In this document: positions 1-5,637 of the stretch, one piece after another
How the letters are laid out: each line of letters begins with the position of its first letter
Numbering within the stretch: position 1 is the stretch's first letter
NCBI GenBank assembly: GCA_009665115.1
Contig: WJXE01000048.1
Span: 1-9,997, forward strand
Origin: Nitrosopumilales archaeon
GTDB lineage: Archaea > Thermoproteota > Nitrososphaeria > Nitrososphaerales > Nitrososphaeraceae
DNA: 9,997 nt
Direction: 5' to 3'
Position numbers and translations under genes: made by a program
Notes under the pieces: generated by a model
Databases searched by the model: none
Told to the model about the DNA's origin: nothing
Seen by the model: the letters and a program-made list of their open reading frames with translations, nothing else

Positions 1-37
1 CTCGTAGGCAGCCATTTTTACTATATTATACGTATGA

Positions 38-136
38 AGGGATAATTTAGAGGATAGCAGGGAGGTAAGAGCAAGGTTAGAACAGCAATTAGAGAAGCAA
101 CGAGAGAAGCAGCGCATTAGCAATATTATTAACTGA
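38..136 (+). pseudogene. Possible remnant or C-terminal piece of a charged coiled-coil protein
   Basis: The frame from 38 to the TGA at 134-136 encodes about 32 residues rich in Glu, Arg, Lys and Gln (for example RARLEQQLEKQREKQR) and reads like a coiled-coil tail. It has no ATG, GTG or TTG start, and a TGA at 35-37 closes the frame upstream. Within it, two 12-base units (92-103 and 104-115) both encode Glu-Lys-Gln-Arg and differ only at third codon positions (CAA/CAG, CGA/CGC), as expected if the stretch was once under protein-level selection. An ATG at 34 lies in another frame, so one indel in the GGG run at 39-41 would join it to this frame. It could equally be chance in purine-rich DNA. 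No family was recognised. Confidence 0.2.
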
Positions 137-150
137 TCGATCGATCGGTT
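131..150. repeat. 20-bp palindrome with three tandem GATC units
   Basis: The sequence aactgatcgatcgatcggtt is self-complementary over its full length apart from one T-G mismatch pair (positions 4 and 17 of the repeat), which would be a G-U wobble in RNA. It contains GATC at 135, 139 and 143 and lies between the putative remnant at 38-136 and rpl13e. It could be a protein-binding site, a clustered target of a GATC-specific methyltransferase, or part of a transcript end. The sequence does not decide between these. Confidence 0.5.
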
Positions 151-253
151 TATTACTCTAGTGATATAATCCAATACTCGTTTCTATTCCTTTACTAGTT
201 ACATGACAATCAGACAATCTATTATTCTCTATAACTTTATTGTATGAAAACTA

Positions 254-262
254 TTTTTATTA
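254..262 (+). promoter_or_regulatory. Putative TATA box of rpl13e
   Basis: The T/A-rich element tttttatta is centred about 34 nt upstream of the ATG at 292. It would place transcription start roughly 5-10 nt before the start codon, giving an almost leaderless mRNA. The purine run gaaagga at 285-291 abuts the ATG, which is too close for a normal Shine-Dalgarno pairing. Confidence 0.4.
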
Positions 263-291
263 AACCCCCAATCCAATGTACTTAGAAAGGA

Positions 292-615
292 ATGAAAACA
301 CAAGTACAAGGAGCTATTATCAAGCGTTGGAATAGAGGAATAGAGATAGTTAGAGCGGGACGAGGTTATTCAAAGGCTGAGTTAGAGGAAGTTGGCCTGC
401 GTGATGTCAGGGCTGCAAGAAATCATGGTATACCCGTCGATGCATTAAGAAATACTAACTATCCTGAGAACGTCGAGCAATTAAGAGCTGTAGCGAAGAC
501 AATTATCGACTTCAGAAAACCAAAAACTGAAAAACGCGATAGTAAAAAGCGGACCGAGGTCAAAAGAAAGACACCTACTAGCAAGAATAAAAAATCGACA
601 AGAGAAAAAAAATAG
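292..615 (+). CDS. rpl13e: 50S ribosomal protein L13e
   Basis: This 107-aa protein has the compact L13e fold signature. Residues 1-70 carry the conserved run from IIKRWNRGIEIVRAGRGYS through a helix with LEEVGLRDVRAARN to the segment GIPVDALR, typical of L13e in eukaryotes, Crenarchaeota and Thaumarchaeota. L13e is a structural protein of the large ribosomal subunit and is absent from bacteria and many euryarchaea. Residues from about 74 onward form a strongly basic, Lys/Arg/Thr-rich tail, probably disordered and rRNA-binding. The ATG at 292 begins directly with the conserved region and has a TATA-like box about 30 nt upstream, so this start is preferred. The gene stands alone, with a 167-nt gap before the next + strand gene. 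Family assignment is firm. Confidence 0.93.
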   Translation: MKTQVQGAIIKRWNRGIEIVRAGRGYSKAELEEVGLRDVRAARNHGIPVDALRNTNYPENVEQLRAVAKTIIDFRKPKTEKRDSKKRTEVKRKTPTSKNKKSTREKK

Positions 616-663
616 GAATGACGTGACCAGCCTGGTACTGACCGAATGTACACCTAAAACTAA

Positions 664-807
664 CTTGATGAACAATTAAAAAATGGCAAAGTGATCAGGG
701 AATTAGTGATTGATAGGGTTAGGAATAGTGGAAATTGCACTTCGCCACATTATTATAATGCTAGAATATTACCATTAGGATCATGCGTCTTAGGTATTGG
801 AGAATAG
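664..807 (+). other. Start-less open frame between rpl13e and the next gene, possibly a decayed small gene
   Basis: From the TAA at 661 to the TAG at 805 one frame stays open for 47 codons and includes protein-like stretches such as LKNGKVIRELVIDRVRNSG and ARILPLGSCVLGIG. There is no ATG; a GTG at 691 is the only plausible start and would give a 38-aa peptide. It overlaps the first codons of the gene at 783 in another frame, and the TATA-like box of that gene lies inside it. It is either a remnant or a chance open frame. No family was recognised. Confidence 0.15.
751..758 (+). promoter_or_regulatory. Putative TATA box of the 153-aa hypothetical gene
   Basis: The element tattataa is centred about 28 nt before the ATG at 783, so transcription would start at or within a few bases of the ATG. 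There is no Shine-Dalgarno-like motif before this ATG, which fits a leaderless mRNA. Confidence 0.5.
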
Positions 808-1244
808 GTATTCCTGATCTCGCCGAGGCAAATTATCCTATTGAAAAAGTCAATCATTGGGAAATAAAATGCATGCAGGGAGAGTATCAGCACTTCGGTG
901 TGTTCTGGTATAGGTACGGTACGCCCTTTGACAAAGAACCTGTTCATGGAATATGCTTCTATTACAACGAAATTTCTCTACCAGTAGTTCAAGCACTTAC
1001 AGATTTTCTACAGTCGAAATTTGGGGGGAAGGCCCTTTACAGGAAGACCAGGGTCTTCCTACAAGGATCAAACGAGTTTTCGGACCCAAAATCTATTGGA
1101 ATCCTCGCACAAGAAATAAGTCTGAAATTTAATGCGCCCATAGAGATAACCATTGAATTTGAAAAGGTAACAAAGGAAGAACAAGACCAAAATACTTTCA
1201 ACTTACCATCAAATAAGATGCTGCCTATCGTAGGATCAGATTAA
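783..1244 (+). CDS. Conserved-looking hypothetical protein, 153 aa
   Basis: I do not recognise this family. The product is a soluble 153-aa protein without a signal peptide or membrane helix. Its N-terminal 60 residues are unusually aromatic (RLRYWRIGIP, then HFGVFWYRYGTPF at about 38-50, then ICFYYNE). A mixed helix/strand region follows, including VVQALTDFLQSKFGG at about 68-82. The last 30 residues are polar and rich in Glu, Gln and Asn, and look flexible. The ATG at 783 is chosen because an in-frame stop lies at 762-764, no other start falls between, and a TATA-like box sits about 28 nt upstream, as in leaderless archaeal genes. A shorter product from Met31 (ATG at 873) is possible. No neighbouring gene indicates a role. 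That it is a real gene is likely from length, composition and promoter spacing. Confidence 0.7.
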   Translation: MRLRYWRIGIPDLAEANYPIEKVNHWEIKCMQGEYQHFGVFWYRYGTPFDKEPVHGICFYYNEISLPVVQALTDFLQSKFGGKALYRKTRVFLQGSNEFSDPKSIGILAQEISLKFNAPIEITIEFEKVTKEEQDQNTFNLPSNKMLPIVGSD

Positions 1245-1303
1245 TGCCTAGAATCAGAAAATCTGAGAATTCCTATCTGATTAATCTTAGTTTATGGGCG
1301 CCT

Positions 1304-1319
1304 CCTTTTCTGTTATTTT
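1304..1319 (+). terminator. Possible T-rich transcription terminator
   Basis: A pyrimidine tract with two T runs (ccttttctgttatttt) lies about 60 nt after the stop codon of the hypothetical gene and before the pentapeptide-repeat gene. Archaeal RNA polymerase often stops at such T tracts without a hairpin. No strong stem precedes it, so support is weak, and part of it may instead be promoter sequence of the next gene. Confidence 0.25.
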
Positions 1320-1357
1320 GTATCAAATGAAAAAGAATTTTTAAATGAGTAAAATAA

Positions 1358-1363
1358 GAGGAG
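1358..1363 (+). promoter_or_regulatory. Shine-Dalgarno site of the pentapeptide-repeat gene
   Basis: The motif gaggag ends 4 nt before the ATG at 1368. It is the clearest ribosome binding site in the window and fixes the start. It implies a leadered mRNA, unlike several neighbours that look leaderless. A matching TATA-like element would be the ttatttt near 1313-1319. Confidence 0.6.
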
Positions 1364-1367
1364 TACT

Positions 1368-1895
1368 ATGTCAAATCCAAGCCTAGAAGAAGCTATAAGA
1401 TTACTAACTGTTAGTAACATCGAGGACTTTAATAAATGGAGATTGAAGAATCTCACCTTAAAACCAATTATTGGCGGAATCAACTTTGTAAACAAAGATC
1501 TTTCGGGTGCCTGTCTTAATGGGATCTCATGTGTCGGTACCAATTTCTCTCGTTGCAATTTGACTCGAGTCAATCTAGTCCAAGCCGACCTTAGCAACGC
1601 GAACTTTGAAGGAGCAGACCTCACTGATGGTCTACTGATATATGCTGAAATGAAGGAGTGTAATCTCATCGATTCCAATCTGACGAGGACAAATTTAATG
1701 TGGGCAGATCTGCAAAGCTCCAATTTGTCCGGATGTAAATTATCCAAGACAATATTCGTCAATGCCAATTTGATGAATGTAAAACTTGATAACGTCGACC
1801 AAAGTGGTGCGTACTTGAAATACGCAAAACTCAAGGGCACGGCTTGGCAAGTAGAAGAAAAAGAAGAAATACGACACAAGGATGCTAAAAAATAA
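1368..1895 (+). CDS. Pentapeptide-repeat protein
   Basis: This 175-aa protein is built from A(D/N)LXX-type repeats. Counting from Met1, nearly every fifth residue from 40 to 155 is Leu or Phe (for example NFSRCNL, ADLSNANFEGADL, TNLMWADL). This gives 24 uninterrupted repeats, or six turns of a right-handed quadrilateral beta-helix. Only three core positions deviate (Cys55, Met95 and Gln145). Residues 5-30 form a helical cap with the FNKWR pattern often seen before such repeats, and the C-terminus is charged and Lys-rich. There is no signal peptide, so it is probably cytoplasmic. Pentapeptide proteins serve varied binding roles; some mimic DNA and protect gyrase, but nothing here identifies a partner. 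The start is fixed by GAGGAG 4 nt upstream. The fold is certain, the function unknown. Confidence 0.9.
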   Translation: MSNPSLEEAIRLLTVSNIEDFNKWRLKNLTLKPIIGGINFVNKDLSGACLNGISCVGTNFSRCNLTRVNLVQADLSNANFEGADLTDGLLIYAEMKECNLIDSNLTRTNLMWADLQSSNLSGCKLSKTIFVNANLMNVKLDNVDQSGAYLKYAKLKGTAWQVEEKEEIRHKDAKK

Positions 1896-2201
1896 GTAAA
1901 CAATTAACTGGACCGACCAGACGTCGCGATAAACTTAAACCCTTCTGGTTTTTACTCTCAGAATTGACTATTAAGACTGGCAAACGTGCCTTATAGGAGA
2001 AACTAACTTCGAAGGAAGTAATAGAGATCGTGTGACAAATGAAAGTGGTAATTGCCAAGCGGCATCCATCCTCGATCTAGCTTGGATTAAATCAAAACTA
2101 TATACTGATACATAGAAGCTTAGGCTTGCGATATCACAACTAATTACTAGGTCAGGATTAATCCTTGCCTTCAATTTCGCGGAAGCGGTCTTTTAAAAGG
2201 C
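1896..2201. other. Convergent intergenic region without a convincing gene
   Basis: This 306-nt stretch separates the 3' end of the pentapeptide-repeat gene (+) from the 3' end of the radical SAM gene (-), so transcription converges here. The perfect palindrome cttttaaaag (2190-2199) lies just after the radical SAM stop. A start-less open frame (+, 1975-2115) contains one pentapeptide-like patch (ETNFEGSN) and may be debris, but lacks a start codon. No tRNA, sRNA motif or strong terminator hairpin was seen. Confidence 0.5.
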
Positions 2202-3281
2202 TTAAACAAGTTCTTCTGCAAATTCAGGCTTTTGTTGGCTAATCATTTTCCGCAACCCTTTCATGTAATTTTGGGCAAACGTGGTTATAGGTTGTGATGA
2301 ATACCATATGCACCCAAGAACCTGACAATCATGACATGTCCGTGCTATATCCCATTGCGGAGCACTCCAAATTTCTTCTACGCTCTTCTCAAGCAGGTTG
2401 TAAGTATTATCGGGACTATTAAATTTCCAGCAGGGAACCATAACAGTGCCATTGCCATTAACAAAGATGCTTTTCCAAACACCACATTCCTCAAACATTC
2501 CCCGTCCGTGTTCTATTATTTGTTCAAAATATTGTGCAGGAATCATAATTTGAGGAGAGGTATGAGTTTTCATATATCCTAATATGCTCTCGCACACCTT
2601 TACCATAGTTTGTCTATCCGGAAGAAGAGAAAAATTAACATCAGATCTGTCCTCAACGAAAGTAAAGGAAACTGCATTTGAGCCCAATTCCTTCGCTCTA
2701 TCAAAGTAAGTTTGATTAATGAATTCCTCGGTGTTGTATTTGGTTATGACGCTATTAAAGTAGTGGGGGACCTTATACTCAATTAAAAGCCCGAGGTTGT
2801 CCATTACTTTCCGAAATACTCGTGGAGGAACACCTCTTACCTTACAGTATGGTTCTTCGAACATAGAGTCGATGCTGCAGGTAATAAATTGAATATACCT
2901 CTTTAGCTCGTCAAGATCAATGGTATGCAGAAGAGAGCAATTAGTTATCAAGGTTATGGGTAGCTGGAGCTTGTAAAGATAACGGATAAGTTCCATAAAA
3001 TCTGCGCGGCTGGTAGGTTCGCCACCTTCAACAATTGACCAAATACAATACTTTGAAATTTTGTGGAAAATTTCCTTCCACTGTTCAGTAGAAAGATCAT
3101 TTTTCCTGGCAATTTTAATCTGACCATCCTTATCAGAGTCGCCAAAAGGGCACATGGGACAATAAAAGTTACAGTAATGTGTTAGGCTAAAAACCGCAAT
3201 TAATGGACGTCTCCTTCCAATAATCCTGTTGCCTGACCACTTTCCCAGTAGCTTGATTGTACGGATAGTGTCGACGACCAT
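2202..3281 (-). CDS. Radical SAM protein with Cys-rich (SPASM/Twitch-like) C-terminus
   Basis: This 359-aa enzyme has the radical SAM CX3CX2C motif at Cys37, Cys41 and Cys44 (HYCNFYCPMC), which binds the [4Fe-4S] cluster that cleaves S-adenosylmethionine. The SAM-binding GGEP motif is at 86-89. The C-terminal third has further cysteines at 266, 284, 316, 319 and 324, with the G-x-V-x-P-C pattern (NGNGTVMVPC) and C-x2-C-x4-C seen in SPASM/Twitch auxiliary-cluster domains. One or two extra Fe-S clusters are therefore likely. There is no signal peptide or membrane segment. The ATG at 3281 follows a weak gggtg element. The gene lies 71 nt downstream of the DHPS-family gene, same strand. SPASM enzymes typically modify peptides or act in cofactor synthesis. 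The substrate cannot be read from the sequence; a link to pterin or another cofactor is only suggested by position. Confidence 0.88.
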   Translation of the reverse strand: MVVDTIRTIKLLGKWSGNRIIGRRRPLIAVFSLTHYCNFYCPMCPFGDSDKDGQIKIARKNDLSTEQWKEIFHKISKYCIWSIVEGGEPTSRADFMELIRYLYKLQLPITLITNCSLLHTIDLDELKRYIQFITCSIDSMFEEPYCKVRGVPPRVFRKVMDNLGLLIEYKVPHYFNSVITKYNTEEFINQTYFDRAKELGSNAVSFTFVEDRSDVNFSLLPDRQTMVKVCESILGYMKTHTSPQIMIPAQYFEQIIEHGRGMFEECGVWKSIFVNGNGTVMVPCWKFNSPDNTYNLLEKSVEEIWSAPQWDIARTCHDCQVLGCIWYSSQPITTFAQNYMKGLRKMISQQKPEFAEELV

Positions 3282-3317
3282 CTACACCCAGCTTGATAAA
3301 AGACATATCTTTTAAGC

Positions 3318-3325
3318 ATTTATAT
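3318..3325 (-). promoter_or_regulatory. Putative TATA box of the radical SAM gene
   Basis: Read on the - strand, the sequence here is atataaat, about 40 nt before the ATG at 3281, in the short gap after the DHPS-family stop codon. It would give a leader of roughly 10-15 nt that includes the weak gggtg element. If used, the radical SAM gene can be transcribed independently of the gene upstream. Confidence 0.35.
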
Positions 3326-3352
3326 GCTGATTAGAAGAGTCGTAATGACTAG

Positions 3353-4216
3353 TTAATGAAGCAACTCTGACGTCATTAGAGTATGCCATGTTTCTTTAAC
3401 GTCGTGTGTTCTGATTAGATTTGCGCTATTCAATATGCAGATTAATTCTGTTGCTGCTGATGGAATTAAACGTTCTTCTGGTTCTAAGTTGAATATATTT
3501 CCAATGAATGATTTCCTTGAAACGCAGATACAAATTGGTTTTGAAAATCTTTTTAGTTTCTTTAGATTCGATATCACTTCGATATCACGGATGTACCACG
3601 GGAGGTCTGTCATTTTTGTAAAGAACGGGTTTTTTCCTTTTGGCCTGAAGAAGCCAATAGCAGGATCAATAATTATATTGTCGGCTGCAATAGAGGCGCT
3701 TTTTGCAATCGATATACTTTCAGTCAGAACCTTTATGGTTCCAAAGACACTTCCTGAAGCGAGAGCAGATCGGCCGCCGCTGCCACCATAGGCTCCCATA
3801 ATTATTGGCAATCCAGATCTTGCTACAACGTCTGCCATTTTTTTATCATATTTCAACCCCGAAATATCGTTGATGGCATCGGCCCCGCCTTTGATTGCCT
3901 CCTTGGCTACCTCAGATCTGGGAGTATCTGCCGAGATAGGCAAACTACAATTGCTCTTTATAACATCTATAGCGTTCCTCATTCTTTTGATCTCCTGTTG
4001 AACTGAAATGATCGTTTCGAGATAGGGTGCAGTAGACATGGCGCCGATATCTATCATATCAGCGCCTGTTTCTTGCATCTCCGTGACTACATTAGCTATT
4101 TCATTTACGTTAGTCTTAACGGAATTTTTGTAAAATGATTCTGGGCTGACATTGATCACTCCCATAATCCTAGCCGGAACCTCCCCTCCAATCCTTAGCT
4201 TCCCGATAGAAGTCAA
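3353..4216 (-). CDS. Dihydropteroate synthase family protein (archaeal type)
   Basis: This 287-aa TIM-barrel protein has the conserved DHPS blocks in order: GVINVSPESF with Asn22, GADMIDIGAMSTAPY at 51-65, the Asp97-Thr98 strand end (ISADTPRSEV), Asn116 in GGADAINDISG, Asp184 in IIIDPAIGFF, the SRK block with Lys235, and the C-terminal RTHDV with Arg269 and His271. DHPS condenses a pterin diphosphate with a p-aminobenzoate-type partner. The usual STRP in the second loop is STAP here, and the MHMQG strand of bacterial enzymes is replaced by a Gly-rich segment. In archaea that use methanopterin-like carriers the partner would be a ribofuranosyl-aminobenzene derivative, so that role is inferred. 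The start is a TTG at 4216: a stop lies seven codons upstream with no other start between, and a TATA-like element sits about 28 nt upstream. The radical SAM gene follows after 71 nt. Confidence 0.88.
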   Translation of the reverse strand: MTSIGKLRIGGEVPARIMGVINVSPESFYKNSVKTNVNEIANVVTEMQETGADMIDIGAMSTAPYLETIISVQQEIKRMRNAIDVIKSNCSLPISADTPRSEVAKEAIKGGADAINDISGLKYDKKMADVVARSGLPIIMGAYGGSGGRSALASGSVFGTIKVLTESISIAKSASIAADNIIIDPAIGFFRPKGKNPFFTKMTDLPWYIRDIEVISNLKKLKRFSKPICICVSRKSFIGNIFNLEPEERLIPSAATELICILNSANLIRTHDVKETWHTLMTSELLH

Positions 4217-4241
4217 TAATAAGTTGGAATTACATTAAATA

Positions 4242-4248
4242 ATATAAT
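4242..4248 (-). promoter_or_regulatory. Putative TATA box of the DHPS-family gene
   Basis: Read on the - strand, an A/T-only element (ttatatt within tattatattattt) is centred about 28 nt before the TTG start codon at 4216. That distance would put transcription start at or next to the TTG, a leaderless arrangement that supports this non-ATG start. Confidence 0.45.
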
Positions 4249-4336
4249 AGATTTTATAATCAATAAGCTTGTTATTGTCTTGAATGATAGTTGTATGTTG
4301 GTCTCCCATTCAATGCTTTCTGGTGTTCAAGGCAGA

Positions 4337-5356
4337 CTAGAGCCAGTGGTGAATTTTTAACAAATCTTCGATTGGTTCATTTTTAAGCAGTTTTATCAAT
4401 GCGAATGCTTGCGGGGTTGACAGCATAGGCTTATCGAAATGGTCGTCTATGGCTATTCTTGGACATGCAACTTCCACAAAAGCGTCAAGGCCCTTAAAGA
4501 TTCGAACATGGTCATTAGTAATATTTGTCATTGCAATTAATTGGACTCTCTTTCCTAGCTGTTCAAATAATTTTTTAAGTTTAAGTGCCTGAATTTTGGC
4601 AAATTGTCCTTCCTTCAATCCAATTATAATGCCAATCCCTCGTGCATCCATTGCCTTGTAGATTGATAAAATGGCTTTCTTCTTGAACATCTGGGCGATC
4701 TTGTTAATTTGTGAATATTCCTCAAAATATGGATCTAGCATGTACGTCGGTTTTTCGGTTGACATTGCGACACTCACTGAATGAAATCTGCTCTGGCCAA
4801 GGAAAATGTACGCATCGACTAAGTTCTGGATGTCAAATGCTGGATAGAATTCGCAACCAAAAACTTGGCCATCGTTAAGCTGTCCTTTCCCTTTACCGAT
4901 GATCACTTTGTAGCCATACTCTTCAAAGATCTCCTTGACATTACCAATTTGATTAAGGTGCTGACTGTCTGTCAATAATGACAGAGTCTTGTAATTTTCG
5001 TTTTGAAGAGATGAGGCACACTTTCTTGCAACTCTATCAAAGCTAATGTCATCATAAGCATTAATCATTATTACCCTTTCGCCAAATGTCTCATTTGCAA
5101 TGGTATGACCTATGTTGAATAAAATCTCAACACCTAAGATATCGGCCGCCTGTGTATTGAGATCGCAGGATCCCCAGCAAGTATCTCCAATTATGTAGGC
5201 TGGAATACCAAACTTTTCTGTAATATTGGCTGCACTTGTCTGGATTCTAGGAATAAGTCCCTCCGGTCCATTAAGGGCGACCGAATGCGGTTTTCGTGAG
5301 TCTATTACTTCGTGTATTCTCTTTTCGTCTATTAGCATCATTTTCCTTTTCTTCAC
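4337..5356 (-). CDS. dph2: Diphthamide biosynthesis enzyme Dph2 (2-(3-amino-3-carboxypropyl)histidine synthase)
   Basis: Dph2 catalyses the first step of diphthamide formation. It transfers the 3-amino-3-carboxypropyl group of S-adenosylmethionine to a specific histidine of archaeal elongation factor 2, using a non-classical radical SAM [4Fe-4S] cluster. The three cluster cysteines, one per domain, are visible: Cys60 in GDTCWGSCDLN, Cys168 in FGCEFYP and Cys298 in EVACPRIAID, spaced much like those of the Pyrococcus enzyme. At up to 339 aa it is full length for an archaeal homodimeric Dph2. The longest frame starts with GTG at 5356. ATGs at 5341 and 5338 (codons 6 and 7) lie closer to the usual family start (LIDEKRI), and an AGG sits 4 nt before the first of them, so the true protein may be 333-334 aa. 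It is 120 nt upstream of the DHPS-family gene, in the same direction. Assignment is firm. Confidence 0.95.
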   Translation of the reverse strand: MKKRKMMLIDEKRIHEVIDSRKPHSVALNGPEGLIPRIQTSAANITEKFGIPAYIIGDTCWGSCDLNTQAADILGVEILFNIGHTIANETFGERVIMINAYDDISFDRVARKCASSLQNENYKTLSLLTDSQHLNQIGNVKEIFEEYGYKVIIGKGKGQLNDGQVFGCEFYPAFDIQNLVDAYIFLGQSRFHSVSVAMSTEKPTYMLDPYFEEYSQINKIAQMFKKKAILSIYKAMDARGIGIIIGLKEGQFAKIQALKLKKLFEQLGKRVQLIAMTNITNDHVRIFKGLDAFVEVACPRIAIDDHFDKPMLSTPQAFALIKLLKNEPIEDLLKIHHWL

Positions 5357-5433
5357 CAGTGACTAGTTTAGTAAAATTCAAAGGGTAACAATGCCACATT
5401 TTAAGGCTTTGGTGTAAGGCAAAATACAACTAT

Positions 5434-5571
5434 ATGCCCGCTGCCGCAATACACTCCACAAATAAGAGATTAAGAGATAGAAACATGCTGGAAAATGCAG
5501 CTAAAGTTTGTATACAGCGAGTAGCGTCGTCCATCGAGAATCGGCCTTTATTTACATCTCTAACTAGCTAG
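5434..5571 (+). CDS. Candidate small ORF, 45 aa, antisense to its flanking genes
   Basis: This is the only sizeable open frame with an ATG in the gap between dph2 and the glycoside hydrolase gene (5357-5637). The peptide begins MPAAAIHSTNKRLRDRN and contains a likely amphipathic helix, ENAAKVCIQRVASSIE. A TATA-like element (attttaag, 5398-5405) lies about 32 nt upstream, compatible with a leaderless message. There is no recognised family, no Shine-Dalgarno site, and an open frame of 45 codons is not rare by chance. The rest of this 281-nt gap shows no RNA gene or clear terminator. Confidence 0.2.
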   Translation: MPAAAIHSTNKRLRDRNMLENAAKVCIQRVASSIENRPLFTSLTS

Positions 5572-5637
5572 TGCACTAAATGCATAATCGTGCGCCAAGA
5601 AGAGCAAGGACGGACCCTAAAGTTTTTGTCATCTTCT

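Noticed and set aside
1237..1282. Repeated atcagattaat / atctgattaat words after the hypothetical gene
   Set aside because: Short AT-rich words that recur easily by chance; no regular spacing or stable stem to call a repeat or attachment site.
1313..1903. 196-aa open frame on the - strand
   Set aside because: It is opposite the pentapeptide-repeat gene. Its regularity mirrors the 15-base repeats of that gene, and the + strand has the Shine-Dalgarno site and the repeat motif.
1975..2115. Start-less frame with a pentapeptide-like patch (ETNFEGSN) after the pentapeptide gene
   Set aside because: A single repeat-like match without a start codon, in a different frame from the neighbour, is too little evidence for a gene or pseudogene.
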